A stretch of DNA of 5,427 nt, from NCBI GenBank assembly GCA_964515915.1, contig CAZEXM010000144.1, positions 1 through 5,427 on the forward strand, given 5' to 3'. The DNA comes from JAHOYW01 sp964515915 (GTDB lineage Bacteria; Verrucomicrobiota; Lentisphaeria; Victivallales; Victivallaceae). Shown piece by piece: positions 1 through 5,285 of this stretch; position 1 is the first letter of the stretch, and every line of letters begins with the position of its first letter. Below the pieces are notes generated by a model. That model made no database searches. It was not told the origin of the DNA and saw only the letters and a list, made by a program, of their open reading frames with translations. The translations under genes were made by a program, and so were the position numbers.

Positions 1-402
1 TTCAGGGATAATTAATGCAATCTTTACTATCTCTAAGATTGCAAATCGGTATAAGCCCGCTCTGGAAAAAAATAAGCCATCAACATAATCAAACATATTT
101 ATATCTAATTTATTCGCGCATAAACTGTGCTTCATAAAACTTAGTTTTGAGGTCTTAAAACCAAGGTAGCACAAGCCTAAAAAAAGCATGTGACCGGCCA
201 AAAACCACATATGAATGCAAGTCGGTCTACGGTGACTGAGAAGTAGCGCTAGAGCCGGATTGTACGCTTGCGTGAACGTGGGCTTGTTGGGAATGCTTGA
301 TCATCAGGGTTATGAGTGATGTTGGCTTTGGCTCTTGTAGTTAGAACAACGGTGGTCTCTTTAGCTGCTGAATCATATATTCTATATGGTCAAAACAAAC
401 CA
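1..402. other. Intergenic region without a recognisable gene
   Basis: No reading frame here has a credible start, ribosome binding site and protein-like composition. A plus-strand frame opening at 316 runs antisense into mtaB and reads as low-complexity serine and leucine, so it is a shadow. The first 180 bases are AT-rich. From about 190 to 340 the base composition becomes more G-rich and the sequence has short complementary blocks: GCAAG at 217-221 with CTTGC at 267-271, and GGTCTA at 224-229 with TAGAGCC at 250-256 (one bulged G). This could be a structured RNA or a degraded mobile element, but I recognise no family. Confidence 0.6.
16..43. repeat. Small inverted repeat near the left edge
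   Basis: TGCAATCTT (16-24) and AAGATTGCA (35-43) are perfect 9-base complements around a 10-base loop. No T-run follows on either strand, so it is not an obvious terminator. The gene it might belong to would lie outside the window. The core ATTGCAAA resembles part of the longer hairpin upstream of mtaB, but the match is too short to call a shared repeat. Confidence 0.3.
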
Positions 403-405
403 TAT
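384..405. repeat. Second hairpin distal to the mtaB terminator
   Basis: ATATGGT (384-390) and ACCATAT (399-405) are perfect 7-base complements around an 8-base loop. The right arm overlaps the outer three bases of the large hairpin at 403-437, so the two structures compete at their junction. Read in the direction of mtaB, the T-rich stretch after the large hairpin (TTTGTTTTG) is the loop of this second hairpin. It may be part of a compound terminator. Confidence 0.35.
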
Positions 406-445
406 CGAGTCCAGCGTGCTTGCCGCTGGACTCGATACTTTTTTT
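403..445. terminator. Strong, probably bidirectional intrinsic terminator
   Basis: TATCGAGTCCAGCG (403-416) pairs perfectly with CGCTGGACTCGATA (424-437), giving a 14-bp stem with a 7-base loop directly after the mtaB stop codon at 444-446. On the plus strand the stem is followed after one base by seven Ts (439-445), the classic form of a rho-independent terminator. On the minus strand the matching A-run precedes the stem and a weaker T-rich stretch (TGGTTTGTTTTG) follows. It should therefore end mtaB transcription, but its best orientation is for a plus-strand transcript coming from the left, which makes it a likely convergent terminator. Confidence 0.8.
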
Positions 446-1823
446 ACAAGCCGTATTCTTCCGGGGTGAATTTTTCCCTGTCAAGCAAGGGTATGATTTC
501 GTCCGTGAAAGCACTTTCATCAGCCGGAATACTTTCCACATCAGAACGTATTTTGTCCAGCCAGAAGTTTTCTTTTTCGTCGCAGGCCAGCTCCCCGCTG
601 TCCAGCGCGGCACTGATAATCTCCAGGCCTTTCAATACTCCCAGCTTAGTTTGTTCGAGCGGACTGTCGCCGCTGATAATTGCTTCCGAGATTGAAATAA
701 CATTTGCCGGCGCCAATATCAACGCCTGCGGATCATAATGAATGTCCGATTCAGACAGCAAATTCCGGAGCTGCAAAGCATTTTCCCCGCCGTTCGCGGA
801 GGCGCAGTTGAACAGCCGGACATCGTAAATCAATTGTTCCGTGTAAACCGTCGGAGCCATTCCCGCCAGGAGTTTGATGTTTTGTATTGACTCATTGCTC
901 CAGAGGTCCGCACACGCGGCCGCGACATTTCCTACCGAACTCAGGTGCGCGCAGGCGGCGGTTTTACCTTCCATGGATATTGGTATACCGGCAATGGCTT
1001 TCAAATACACCCCTTCATAGCCGCAGTCTTTATCCGGGCCGGTCGCGCCTTCCTGAATCGCCGCCAGACTCCTGACGACGGAGGCTATCCGGACCGCGGC
1101 CGCGAATACTGACGGAATGTATTTCTTTTCAGCCAGCACCATCGCGGTGTTGGCGAATCCGCAGGCAGTATCCCCGCCCGCGATTTTTCCGGTGCGGGCG
1201 GCGATATCGACAATCCGCTTCCACAAAAAACGCATATCCCTGACTCCCAGAACGGAAAGCGAGAAAATCGCCTGTTTAATGTCGCACATGATCAAAGCGT
1301 CATCACAAATTTCTTTGCCGCCCGTGGATTCGATCGACAACAAATCGCCGCCGGCTTCAGCGCCGCGCTCAAACAACTCAAACATTGCATCCAGATAGCC
1401 GCTGGTTCTCATTTTCGGCGGACGGTCGAAATCCCTGCTGTCGTTCGGAGTCAGGCGGATCTCGCTTTTCAGTCCGTATTTCTGATAATACTCCTCACAC
1501 ACCTCAACCATTGCTTTAGTCAGTTCAACGCCGATATCCGGATCCATAGTCATTTCCAGAAGTGTTTCAAATTCAATGACCAGGCCCTCGGAATGCAGTT
1601 CATGAGCGCGCTGCAGAATTCCCCTGGCTGCATTTGAGTAATCACGCCTTAAATTGGGAAGTGATGATTTGTCGATTACGGTTCCCGCAGGGACCGTGAG
1701 GTTGACTTCAGGATAAACCAGTCCGCCGCCGAACACCAGCCCCCTGGCGCTTTCAACCGGATTAGGCGCATTGCCGAAAATTAGTTCTTCCTGCCTTGCT
1801 ATTGCGAGTTTATCTGTGCTCAT
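444..1823 (-). CDS. mtaB: Methanol:corrinoid methyltransferase MtaB
   Basis: MtaB is the zinc enzyme that splits methanol and transfers its methyl group to the Co(I) corrinoid of its partner MtaC, feeding methylotrophic methanogenesis in archaea or the Wood-Ljungdahl pathway in acetogens. The protein is 459 residues, the family's normal length, and is cytoplasmic with no signal peptide. The zinc ligands known from Methanosarcina barkeri MtaB (Glu164, Cys220, Cys269) have counterparts at Glu165 (in LLSIESTGGKE), Cys221 (in GGDTACGFANTA) and Cys267 (in GPDKDCGYEG). The stretch MEGKTAACAH and the block DLWSNES around residues 285-312, and the C-terminal EEYG, also match the family. The ATG at 1823 has GGAGGG seven bases upstream. 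No mtaC or mtaA is nearby, so the corrinoid partner must be encoded elsewhere. The substrate could differ from methanol, though the active site argues for it. Confidence 0.93.
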   Translation of the reverse strand: MSTDKLAIARQEELIFGNAPNPVESARGLVFGGGLVYPEVNLTVPAGTVIDKSSLPNLRRDYSNAARGILQRAHELHSEGLVIEFETLLEMTMDPDIGVELTKAMVEVCEEYYQKYGLKSEIRLTPNDSRDFDRPPKMRTSGYLDAMFELFERGAEAGGDLLSIESTGGKEICDDALIMCDIKQAIFSLSVLGVRDMRFLWKRIVDIAARTGKIAGGDTACGFANTAMVLAEKKYIPSVFAAAVRIASVVRSLAAIQEGATGPDKDCGYEGVYLKAIAGIPISMEGKTAACAHLSSVGNVAAACADLWSNESIQNIKLLAGMAPTVYTEQLIYDVRLFNCASANGGENALQLRNLLSESDIHYDPQALILAPANVISISEAIISGDSPLEQTKLGVLKGLEIISAALDSGELACDEKENFWLDKIRSDVESIPADESAFTDEIIPLLDREKFTPEEYGL

Positions 1824-1830
1824 TTTTCAT

Positions 1831-1836
1831 CCCTCC
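1831..1836 (-). promoter_or_regulatory. Ribosome binding site of mtaB
   Basis: GGAGGG on the minus strand lies seven bases before the ATG at 1821-1823. This is a strong site with normal spacing and fixes the mtaB start. A second ATG at 1828-1830 is out of frame and stops after six codons. Confidence 0.85.
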
Positions 1837-1870
1837 AGGATAGTTTATTAAACAAGTAAACCTTAGAGCT

Positions 1871-1905
1871 AATTGCAAAAGTCTGTTGTGGAGACTTTTG
1901 CAATT
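1871..1905 (-). repeat. Perfect 14-bp hairpin in the mtaB leader
   Basis: AATTGCAAAAGTCT (1871-1884) and AGACTTTTGCAATT (1892-1905) are exact complements around a 7-base loop, 48 bases before the mtaB start. On the minus strand a sequence identical to a strong Shine-Dalgarno, AAGGAGG, lies immediately 5' of the stem (1906-1912), yet no start codon follows it at a usable distance. No T-run follows the stem, so it is not a standard terminator. It could be an mRNA leader structure, a protein-binding inverted repeat, or a small mobile or intergenic repeat. Confidence 0.6.
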
Positions 1906-1910
1906 GCCTC

Positions 1911-1920
1911 CTTATATAAG
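1911..1920. promoter_or_regulatory. Perfect palindrome CTTATATAAG upstream of mtaB
   Basis: A 10-base self-complementary sequence lies directly upstream of the mtaB leader hairpin. Its TATAT core could act as a -10 element on the minus strand, but I find no -35 at the proper distance. It overlaps the AAGGAGG sequence. An operator is possible; chance in AT-rich DNA cannot be ruled out. Confidence 0.25.
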
Positions 1921-1949
1921 AAAAGACCGTTTTTCCTTTCTATTGATTT

Positions 1950-1975
1950 AGTATAATATAAAAAATGAGCTCATT
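1950..1975 (-). promoter_or_regulatory. Candidate mtaB promoter with 12-base palindromic operator
   Basis: On the minus strand TATACT (1950-1955) matches a -10 element at five of six bases. The perfect palindrome AATGAGCTCATT (1964-1975) lies nine bases upstream, where the -10/-35 spacer would be, a common place for a repressor or activator site. No good -35 is present 16-18 bases upstream, which would fit an activator-dependent promoter or no promoter at all. The same TATA-rich stretch reads TATAAT on the plus strand (1952-1957). Confidence 0.3.
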
Positions 1976-2065
1976 CTTTCCTTTTTTTATCAAAGTTTTG
2001 CTGTATATTAATATTAATCATAAAAATACATTTATAGCCCGCAATTTGTTTATGGAGTCGTCGTT

Positions 2066-2094
2066 CCGGCATTCATGTACCAGTTGGCTGCCGG
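2066..2094 (-). repeat. Weak inverted repeat after pgsA
   Basis: CCGGCA (2066-2071) and TGCCGG (2089-2094) can pair around a 17-base loop, 24 bases past the pgsA stop codon. It is the only stem-like element near the end of the operon, but the loop is long and no T-run follows on the minus strand, so a terminator role is doubtful. Confidence 0.25.
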
Positions 2095-2117
2095 GTGCAA
2101 GTTACTACAAACAGGTT

Positions 2118-2717
2118 CTAACTAAGCGAGTCGATGTAGAGTTTTTTGTATTTAACGAAATAGCCGAGTCCCGACCAAATGGTTATTGCTGCGATAAAAT
2201 ACAGGAATACTATCCATATTGCCCATATGGAGATTCCGTTTATTACAGTGGCGTGTAAATCAAATAAACCAACCCAGGCTAATCCGCCAATTCCCATCAT
2301 GACCATTTGCAGAACGGTTTTGATTTTCCCCCAGATATCCGCGGCGATAACTGTATTTTTCTGTAGTGCGAGCATCCGAAGCCCGGTGACGAGAAATTCG
2401 CGCGAGATAATTATTACTGCTATCAAAGGCGGCAGTAATTGATGCTGTACTAATATTAACATGATCCCGGCGACAAAAATCTTGTCCGCCAGCGGGTCCA
2501 TTAATTTGCCGAAATCCGTAACCTGATTCCATTTGCGGGCAAAATAACCATCCGCCAGATCGGTAAACGCCGCAACCAAAGCCACTGCATAAGCGATAAT
2601 CCTCAGTACATGCGAGGAGTTAAACGCTTTTACCGGGCCATCCGCGTTGGCCGCCAGGATGATAAAAACAAAAATTAAAACAATTCTGGCTAAAGTAAGT
2701 GCGTTTGGAAAATTCAT
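2118..2717 (-). CDS. pgsA: CDP-diacylglycerol--glycerol-3-phosphate 3-phosphatidyltransferase
   Basis: PgsA is an integral membrane enzyme that joins CDP-diacylglycerol and glycerol 3-phosphate to make phosphatidylglycerophosphate, the committed step to phosphatidylglycerol and cardiolipin. The 199-residue length is usual. The full CDP-alcohol phosphatidyltransferase signature is present: Asp53, Asp56-Gly57, Ala60-Arg61, Gly70, Asp74 and Asp78, with the canonical spacings. The segment ISREFLVTGLR (104-114) is typical of PgsA rather than of phosphatidylserine or phosphatidylinositol synthases. Hydrophobic segments lie near residues 10-23, 38-51, 80-104, 135-152 and 163-187. The ATG is eight bases after the rimO stop, with an AAGGG site overlapping that stop, so it is the last gene of the phosphatase-rimO-pgsA unit and translationally coupled. 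Substrate specificity is inferred by motif, not proven. Confidence 0.93.
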   Translation of the reverse strand: MNFPNALTLARIVLIFVFIILAANADGPVKAFNSSHVLRIIAYAVALVAAFTDLADGYFARKWNQVTDFGKLMDPLADKIFVAGIMLILVQHQLLPPLIAVIIISREFLVTGLRMLALQKNTVIAADIWGKIKTVLQMVMMGIGGLAWVGLFDLHATVINGISIWAIWIVFLYFIAAITIWSGLGYFVKYKKLYIDSLS

Positions 2718-2722
2718 TTATG

Positions 2723-2727
2723 CCCTT
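2723..2727 (-). promoter_or_regulatory. Ribosome binding site of pgsA overlapping the rimO stop
   Basis: AAGGG on the minus strand includes the last bases of the rimO TAA and lies five bases before the pgsA ATG. The arrangement suggests that ribosomes finishing rimO help start pgsA. Confidence 0.65.
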
Positions 2728-4108
2728 AATTTTTTAATTTAGCCGTCAATTCATACGCATCAGCAGCGGTGATGACAGTTTTATAAACCTGTCCCGGAGC
2801 TAAATTACAAACATTTGCTAATACTACGATATTATCAATTTCCGGCGCATCCATGTAGCTTCTGCCGACTGCACCGGATGCTTCGATAAAATCAACAATA
2901 ACATCAAATTCGCGTCCGACAAGTGATTTATTCTTTTTTAATGATATTTTTGCCTGAATTTCCATTAATTCAGCGGCACGTTCTTCAGCAAGAGCCGCCG
3001 GAACCTGATTTTCAAAGCCCGCCGCCGGCGTCCCGGGTTCCGGTGAATAACTGAATACACCCAGGCGTTCGAACTCCTGTTCGATAATAAAATCCTTGAG
3101 TATTTTGAAATCTTTCGCGGTCTCGCCCGGTAAACCGCTAATAAAAGTTGTCCTGATTGCCAGGTTGGGAATACCTTTACGCAGGCGTTTAAGTAAGTCG
3201 CGCATGTCCGCTTCGGAAATGTGGCGCCGCATACTGACAAGGAGTTTCTGTGAAATGTGCTGCATCGGCATATCGACATAGGGCAAAAGGTGTTTACCGG
3301 CAGCTATAGTATCAATTAATTTTTGCGGAAAATGCGCCGGATGCGTGTAAAGCAGACGAATCCAGAAATCTCCATTAAGCTTATCCATTTCAAGCAGCAG
3401 CGCGGACAGATCTTCATTATCGTCGCGGTCATCGCCGAAAGCCGTGATATCCTGGGCCATGACCAGTAATTCAGCGGCGCCGTTATTCAACGCGGTTTCA
3501 GCTTCGGAAACTACGGATTGCAGTGAACGGCTCCGCATGCCGCCGCGAATATCAGGAATCGCGCAATATGAACAACGATTATCACAGCCGTCAGCTATTT
3601 TCAAATACGCGATATGCGGTAAAGTCAATTGCAAACGCGGTATTTTTTCATCGTAAATAAAGCTTGGAGTTTCGTTGCGAAGGTAAGTTTTATCAGTTTT
3701 ACGGCCGGGTTTTATATCTTTCAGCAGCCTTGCGATATTTGGAACTTGGTCGATACCTGTCCAGAGGTCAACCACAGGGAATTGTTTACGGAAGGATTCG
3801 AGTTTATCCCATTGTATGAGGCAGCCGGCAATAATGATTTTACGTTCATCGGGAGCTTTTTCTTTCCACGTCCGCGCTTCTTCCAGAGCCGCTGTCGATT
3901 CAGAACGGGCGGAGGGAATGAAGGCGCAGGTATTAATAAGATAAATATCCGCCTGCTCCGGATCCATAGTCAGGAAAAAGCCGTTGCTGACTAAAAGTCC
4001 AGTCATTACTTCTGTATCGACGAGATTTTTAGGGCAGCCTAAACTGACAACATAAACGATGCCTTCAGGATTTAAAGATTGAGATTTTAATTTTTTTATT
4101 TTAGACAT
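2726..4108 (-). CDS. rimO: Ribosomal protein S12 methylthiotransferase RimO
   Basis: RimO is a radical-SAM enzyme that adds a methylthio group to the conserved aspartate of ribosomal protein S12. From the ATG at 4108 it is 460 residues. The N-terminal methylthiotransferase domain has its three cluster cysteines at 25 (SLGCPKNLVD), 61 (NTCAFI) and 96 (AGCL). The radical-SAM motif CxxxCxxC is Cys175, Cys179 and Cys182 in GCDNRCSYCAIP. The TRAM domain fills roughly 392-460 and has MDAPEIDN, which is typical of RimO rather than the tRNA enzyme MiaB. The frame is open for 40 more codons upstream, but these lie inside the phosphatase gene and look unlike a RimO N-terminus. The chosen ATG follows the phosphatase stop by four bases, with only a weak GGAA ten bases upstream, so it probably depends on coupling. 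Confidence 0.95.
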   Translation of the reverse strand: MSKIKKLKSQSLNPEGIVYVVSLGCPKNLVDTEVMTGLLVSNGFFLTMDPEQADIYLINTCAFIPSARSESTAALEEARTWKEKAPDERKIIIAGCLIQWDKLESFRKQFPVVDLWTGIDQVPNIARLLKDIKPGRKTDKTYLRNETPSFIYDEKIPRLQLTLPHIAYLKIADGCDNRCSYCAIPDIRGGMRSRSLQSVVSEAETALNNGAAELLVMAQDITAFGDDRDDNEDLSALLLEMDKLNGDFWIRLLYTHPAHFPQKLIDTIAAGKHLLPYVDMPMQHISQKLLVSMRRHISEADMRDLLKRLRKGIPNLAIRTTFISGLPGETAKDFKILKDFIIEQEFERLGVFSYSPEPGTPAAGFENQVPAALAEERAAELMEIQAKISLKKNKSLVGREFDVIVDFIEASGAVGRSYMDAPEIDNIVVLANVCNLAPGQVYKTVITAADAYELTAKLKN

Positions 4109-4112
4109 ATTA

Positions 4113-4955
4113 TTACAGTTCCGGTAAATTTGAGTTTTCAAGAATAAAATCGATAGTCGCGTCATCGGGGGCCGCAACCGCGAAACCACGCAATTTCCAG
4201 CGAGCCGGGCTGTCGGGTTCCAGGTCAAAAACTGTATTATCGACTTGAACGGAGAGTTTTTTGCCGTTTTGGCGGCGTGCAGTCATGTTTGAGCGCTGCA
4301 TAATCGCCAGGGAGGCGGCTATATCCCACAAGCTCACGGAAGCGACGTAGGCCAATATTTTCCCGATAAAAAGATTGTAGAATGAAGCGACACAGCCGCT
4401 CCAGGCGAAAACCTGATTGGACATCGCAAAAGAACCATTTTTAGCACTGTGCTGGGAAATACTGATAATTCCGTCCGGAGTGAGCGGATGCGCTTTGAAG
4501 TCAAAAACTTCCGGTTTCCCGTTGCCGCGGACATCTGAACAGCGTAAAACCTTTTCTTTACCGGTAATCAGGCAGTCATTCTGGGGCGGCAGATAAACAG
4601 CACCTTCTTTTATCACGCCGTTTTCCATTAAAGCGATGGAAATCCCCCAGGCCGGCAAATGTGCCGAATAAGGCGCGGTACCGTCGATAGGATCAACTAT
4701 CCAGGCAGTTCCCTTGAGGGCATTTTGAATATATTCTTCGGAACGCGATTTGACAGTTTCCTCGCCGATGAGATAAATTCCTGCATCGGGGCGGTCAAAT
4801 TCTTCAGCTAATCTTGCTTCTATGGCTTTATCGGCAGCGGTAATGATTGATTTGTCCGCTTTTATTTCTATGGGCGGATTATCGTAATATCTCAATGCTG
4901 TTTCACCGCATTCTTTCAAGAGCGGCAGTAATTTTTGAATGTCCCAGTTTTTCAT
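4113..4955 (-). CDS. Inositol monophosphatase family phosphatase
   Basis: This is a metal-dependent phosphatase of the inositol monophosphatase superfamily, which acts on inositol phosphates, PAP/PAPS (CysQ), fructose 1,6-bisphosphate or histidinol phosphate; the exact substrate cannot be read from sequence. Numbering from the ATG at 4955 (280 residues), the metal-binding motifs are intact: GEET with Glu65, DPIDGT with Asp88 and Asp91, and SLWDIAAS with Asp211; ITAAD around residue 42 is the usual N-terminal motif. It is soluble, with no signal peptide. It is the first gene of the unit with rimO and pgsA. The start is uncertain: an in-frame TTG at 4986-4988 would add 11 residues (291 total). 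That TTG lies 12 bases after an AGGAG site, whereas the ATG has no clear site of its own. Confidence 0.88.
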   Translation of the reverse strand: MKNWDIQKLLPLLKECGETALRYYDNPPIEIKADKSIITAADKAIEARLAEEFDRPDAGIYLIGEETVKSRSEEYIQNALKGTAWIVDPIDGTAPYSAHLPAWGISIALMENGVIKEGAVYLPPQNDCLITGKEKVLRCSDVRGNGKPEVFDFKAHPLTPDGIISISQHSAKNGSFAMSNQVFAWSGCVASFYNLFIGKILAYVASVSLWDIAASLAIMQRSNMTARRQNGKKLSVQVDNTVFDLEPDSPARWKLRGFAVAAPDDATIDFILENSNLPEL

Positions 4956-4975
4956 TGTCTTTACAGAGTATTTTA

Positions 4976-4993
4976 TTAATTCAGGCAAAACAT
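4976..4993 (-). CDS. Possible five-codon leader ORF before the phosphatase gene
   Basis: On the minus strand an ATG at 4991-4993 opens a frame encoding MFCLN, ending in TAA at 4976-4978. It has the best ribosome binding site in this region (AGGAG, seven bases upstream), better placed than for either candidate start of the phosphatase, which is in another frame. It may be a leader peptide that couples to the phosphatase, or a chance ATG in the spacer of a TTG start. There is no direct evidence of translation. Confidence 0.25.
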   Translation of the reverse strand: MFCLN

Positions 4994-5000
4994 AAAACTA

Positions 5001-5005
5001 CTCCT
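5001..5005 (-). promoter_or_regulatory. Ribosome binding site ahead of the phosphatase gene
   Basis: AGGAG on the minus strand. Spacing is 7 bases to the mini-ORF ATG (4993), 12 bases to the in-frame TTG (4988) and 45 bases to the in-frame ATG (4955). This spacing is what makes the phosphatase start ambiguous. Confidence 0.55.
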
Positions 5006-5121
5006 GGAAACCGGGTTTTTCAAGGTGAAGTTGAGGAAAACAAAAATAAAAAAGATAACGAAACCGACGTTCGGGACGCGGTCCAGCGGGCATAATTTCC
5101 AAAATAAATTTTGGTAAATTG

Positions 5122-5150
5122 ATTATATTTAAACTGCGGCTCAAGTTTAA
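5122..5150 (-). promoter_or_regulatory. Candidate promoter of the phosphatase-rimO-pgsA unit
   Basis: On the minus strand a consensus TATAAT (5122-5127) is preceded, at 17 bases, by TTAAAC (5145-5150), which matches a -35 at three of six bases. The inverted repeat TTAAACT/AGTTTAA (5129-5135 and 5144-5150, 8-base gap) spans the -35 and the spacer, where a repressor or activator could bind. The gap to the gene would give a leader of over 100 bases. The consensus -10 is the best support; the region is AT-rich, so chance is possible. Confidence 0.4.
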
Positions 5151-5205
5151 GCAGAAAAATGGCATCTTCTGCACTTTGTGATATAAAATCCCAGCTTGCT
5201 CGTTG

Positions 5206-5285
5206 CGCCTCTAGGGACAGAGGCGGCTACATCTTTTTCGTGATATTTAAGCTCAATGATGTAGCCACGGCTGTCCCCAGCCGTG
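5206..5285. repeat. REPIN-like inverted pair of small hairpins
   Basis: Two units of equal design face each other. The left unit is stem CGCCTCT/AGAGGCG (5206-5212, 5219-5225) with loop AGGGAC, then GCTACATC (5226-5233). The right unit, read on the minus strand, is stem CACGGCT/AGCCGTG (7 bp; 5266-5272 and 5279-5285) with loop GGGGAC, then the identical GCTACATC (5258-5265 on plus: GATGTAGC). The foot contains GTAG, the tetranucleotide that flanks REP hairpins recognised by RAYT (IS200/IS605-like Y1) transposases. A 24-base AT-rich spacer separates the units. The stems differ at three positions and all three are compensated. No transposase is in the window, so mobility in trans is inferred. 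Confidence 0.7.

Larger units (their letters stand above)
1824..2117. other. AT-rich intergenic region between pgsA and mtaB
   Basis: This gap separates the end of pgsA from the start of mtaB and should hold the pgsA 3' end and the mtaB promoter and leader. I see no protein gene or tRNA in it. It contains a weak CCGGCA/TGCCGG inverted repeat (2066-2094), a 12-base palindrome (1964-1975), a 10-base palindrome (1911-1920) and a 14-bp hairpin (1871-1905), described separately. A plus-strand frame starting at 1965 runs antisense into pgsA and looks spurious. Confidence 0.6.

Noticed and set aside
316..738. Plus-strand frame of 140 codons at the left side
   Set aside because: It is largely antisense to mtaB, has no convincing ribosome binding site, and its product is serine- and leucine-rich low complexity; it also crosses the strong terminator.
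1824..1912. Cobalamin riboswitch in the mtaB leader
   Set aside because: Considered because the enzyme uses a corrinoid, but the leader is short and lacks the conserved cobalamin-box sequence; only a simple hairpin is seen.
2041..2100. Possible tRNA gene in the pgsA-mtaB gap
   Set aside because: A short CCGGCA/TGCCGG stem first suggested one, but there is no acceptor stem, no T-loop motif and no anticodon arm of the right size on either strand.
1965..2258. Plus-strand frame of 97 codons with TATAAT just upstream
   Set aside because: The second half is antisense to pgsA, no Shine-Dalgarno precedes it, and the TATAAT has no -35; the product resembles no family I know.
4109..4228. Forty-codon N-terminal extension of rimO
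   Set aside because: It lies inside the 3' end of the phosphatase gene in another frame and does not resemble a RimO N-terminus; the ATG at 4108 gives a normal-sized protein.
4847..5095. Plus-strand frame of 82 codons
   Set aside because: It is antisense to the phosphatase start and ends in a lysine- and asparagine-rich tail read from AT-rich intergenic DNA.
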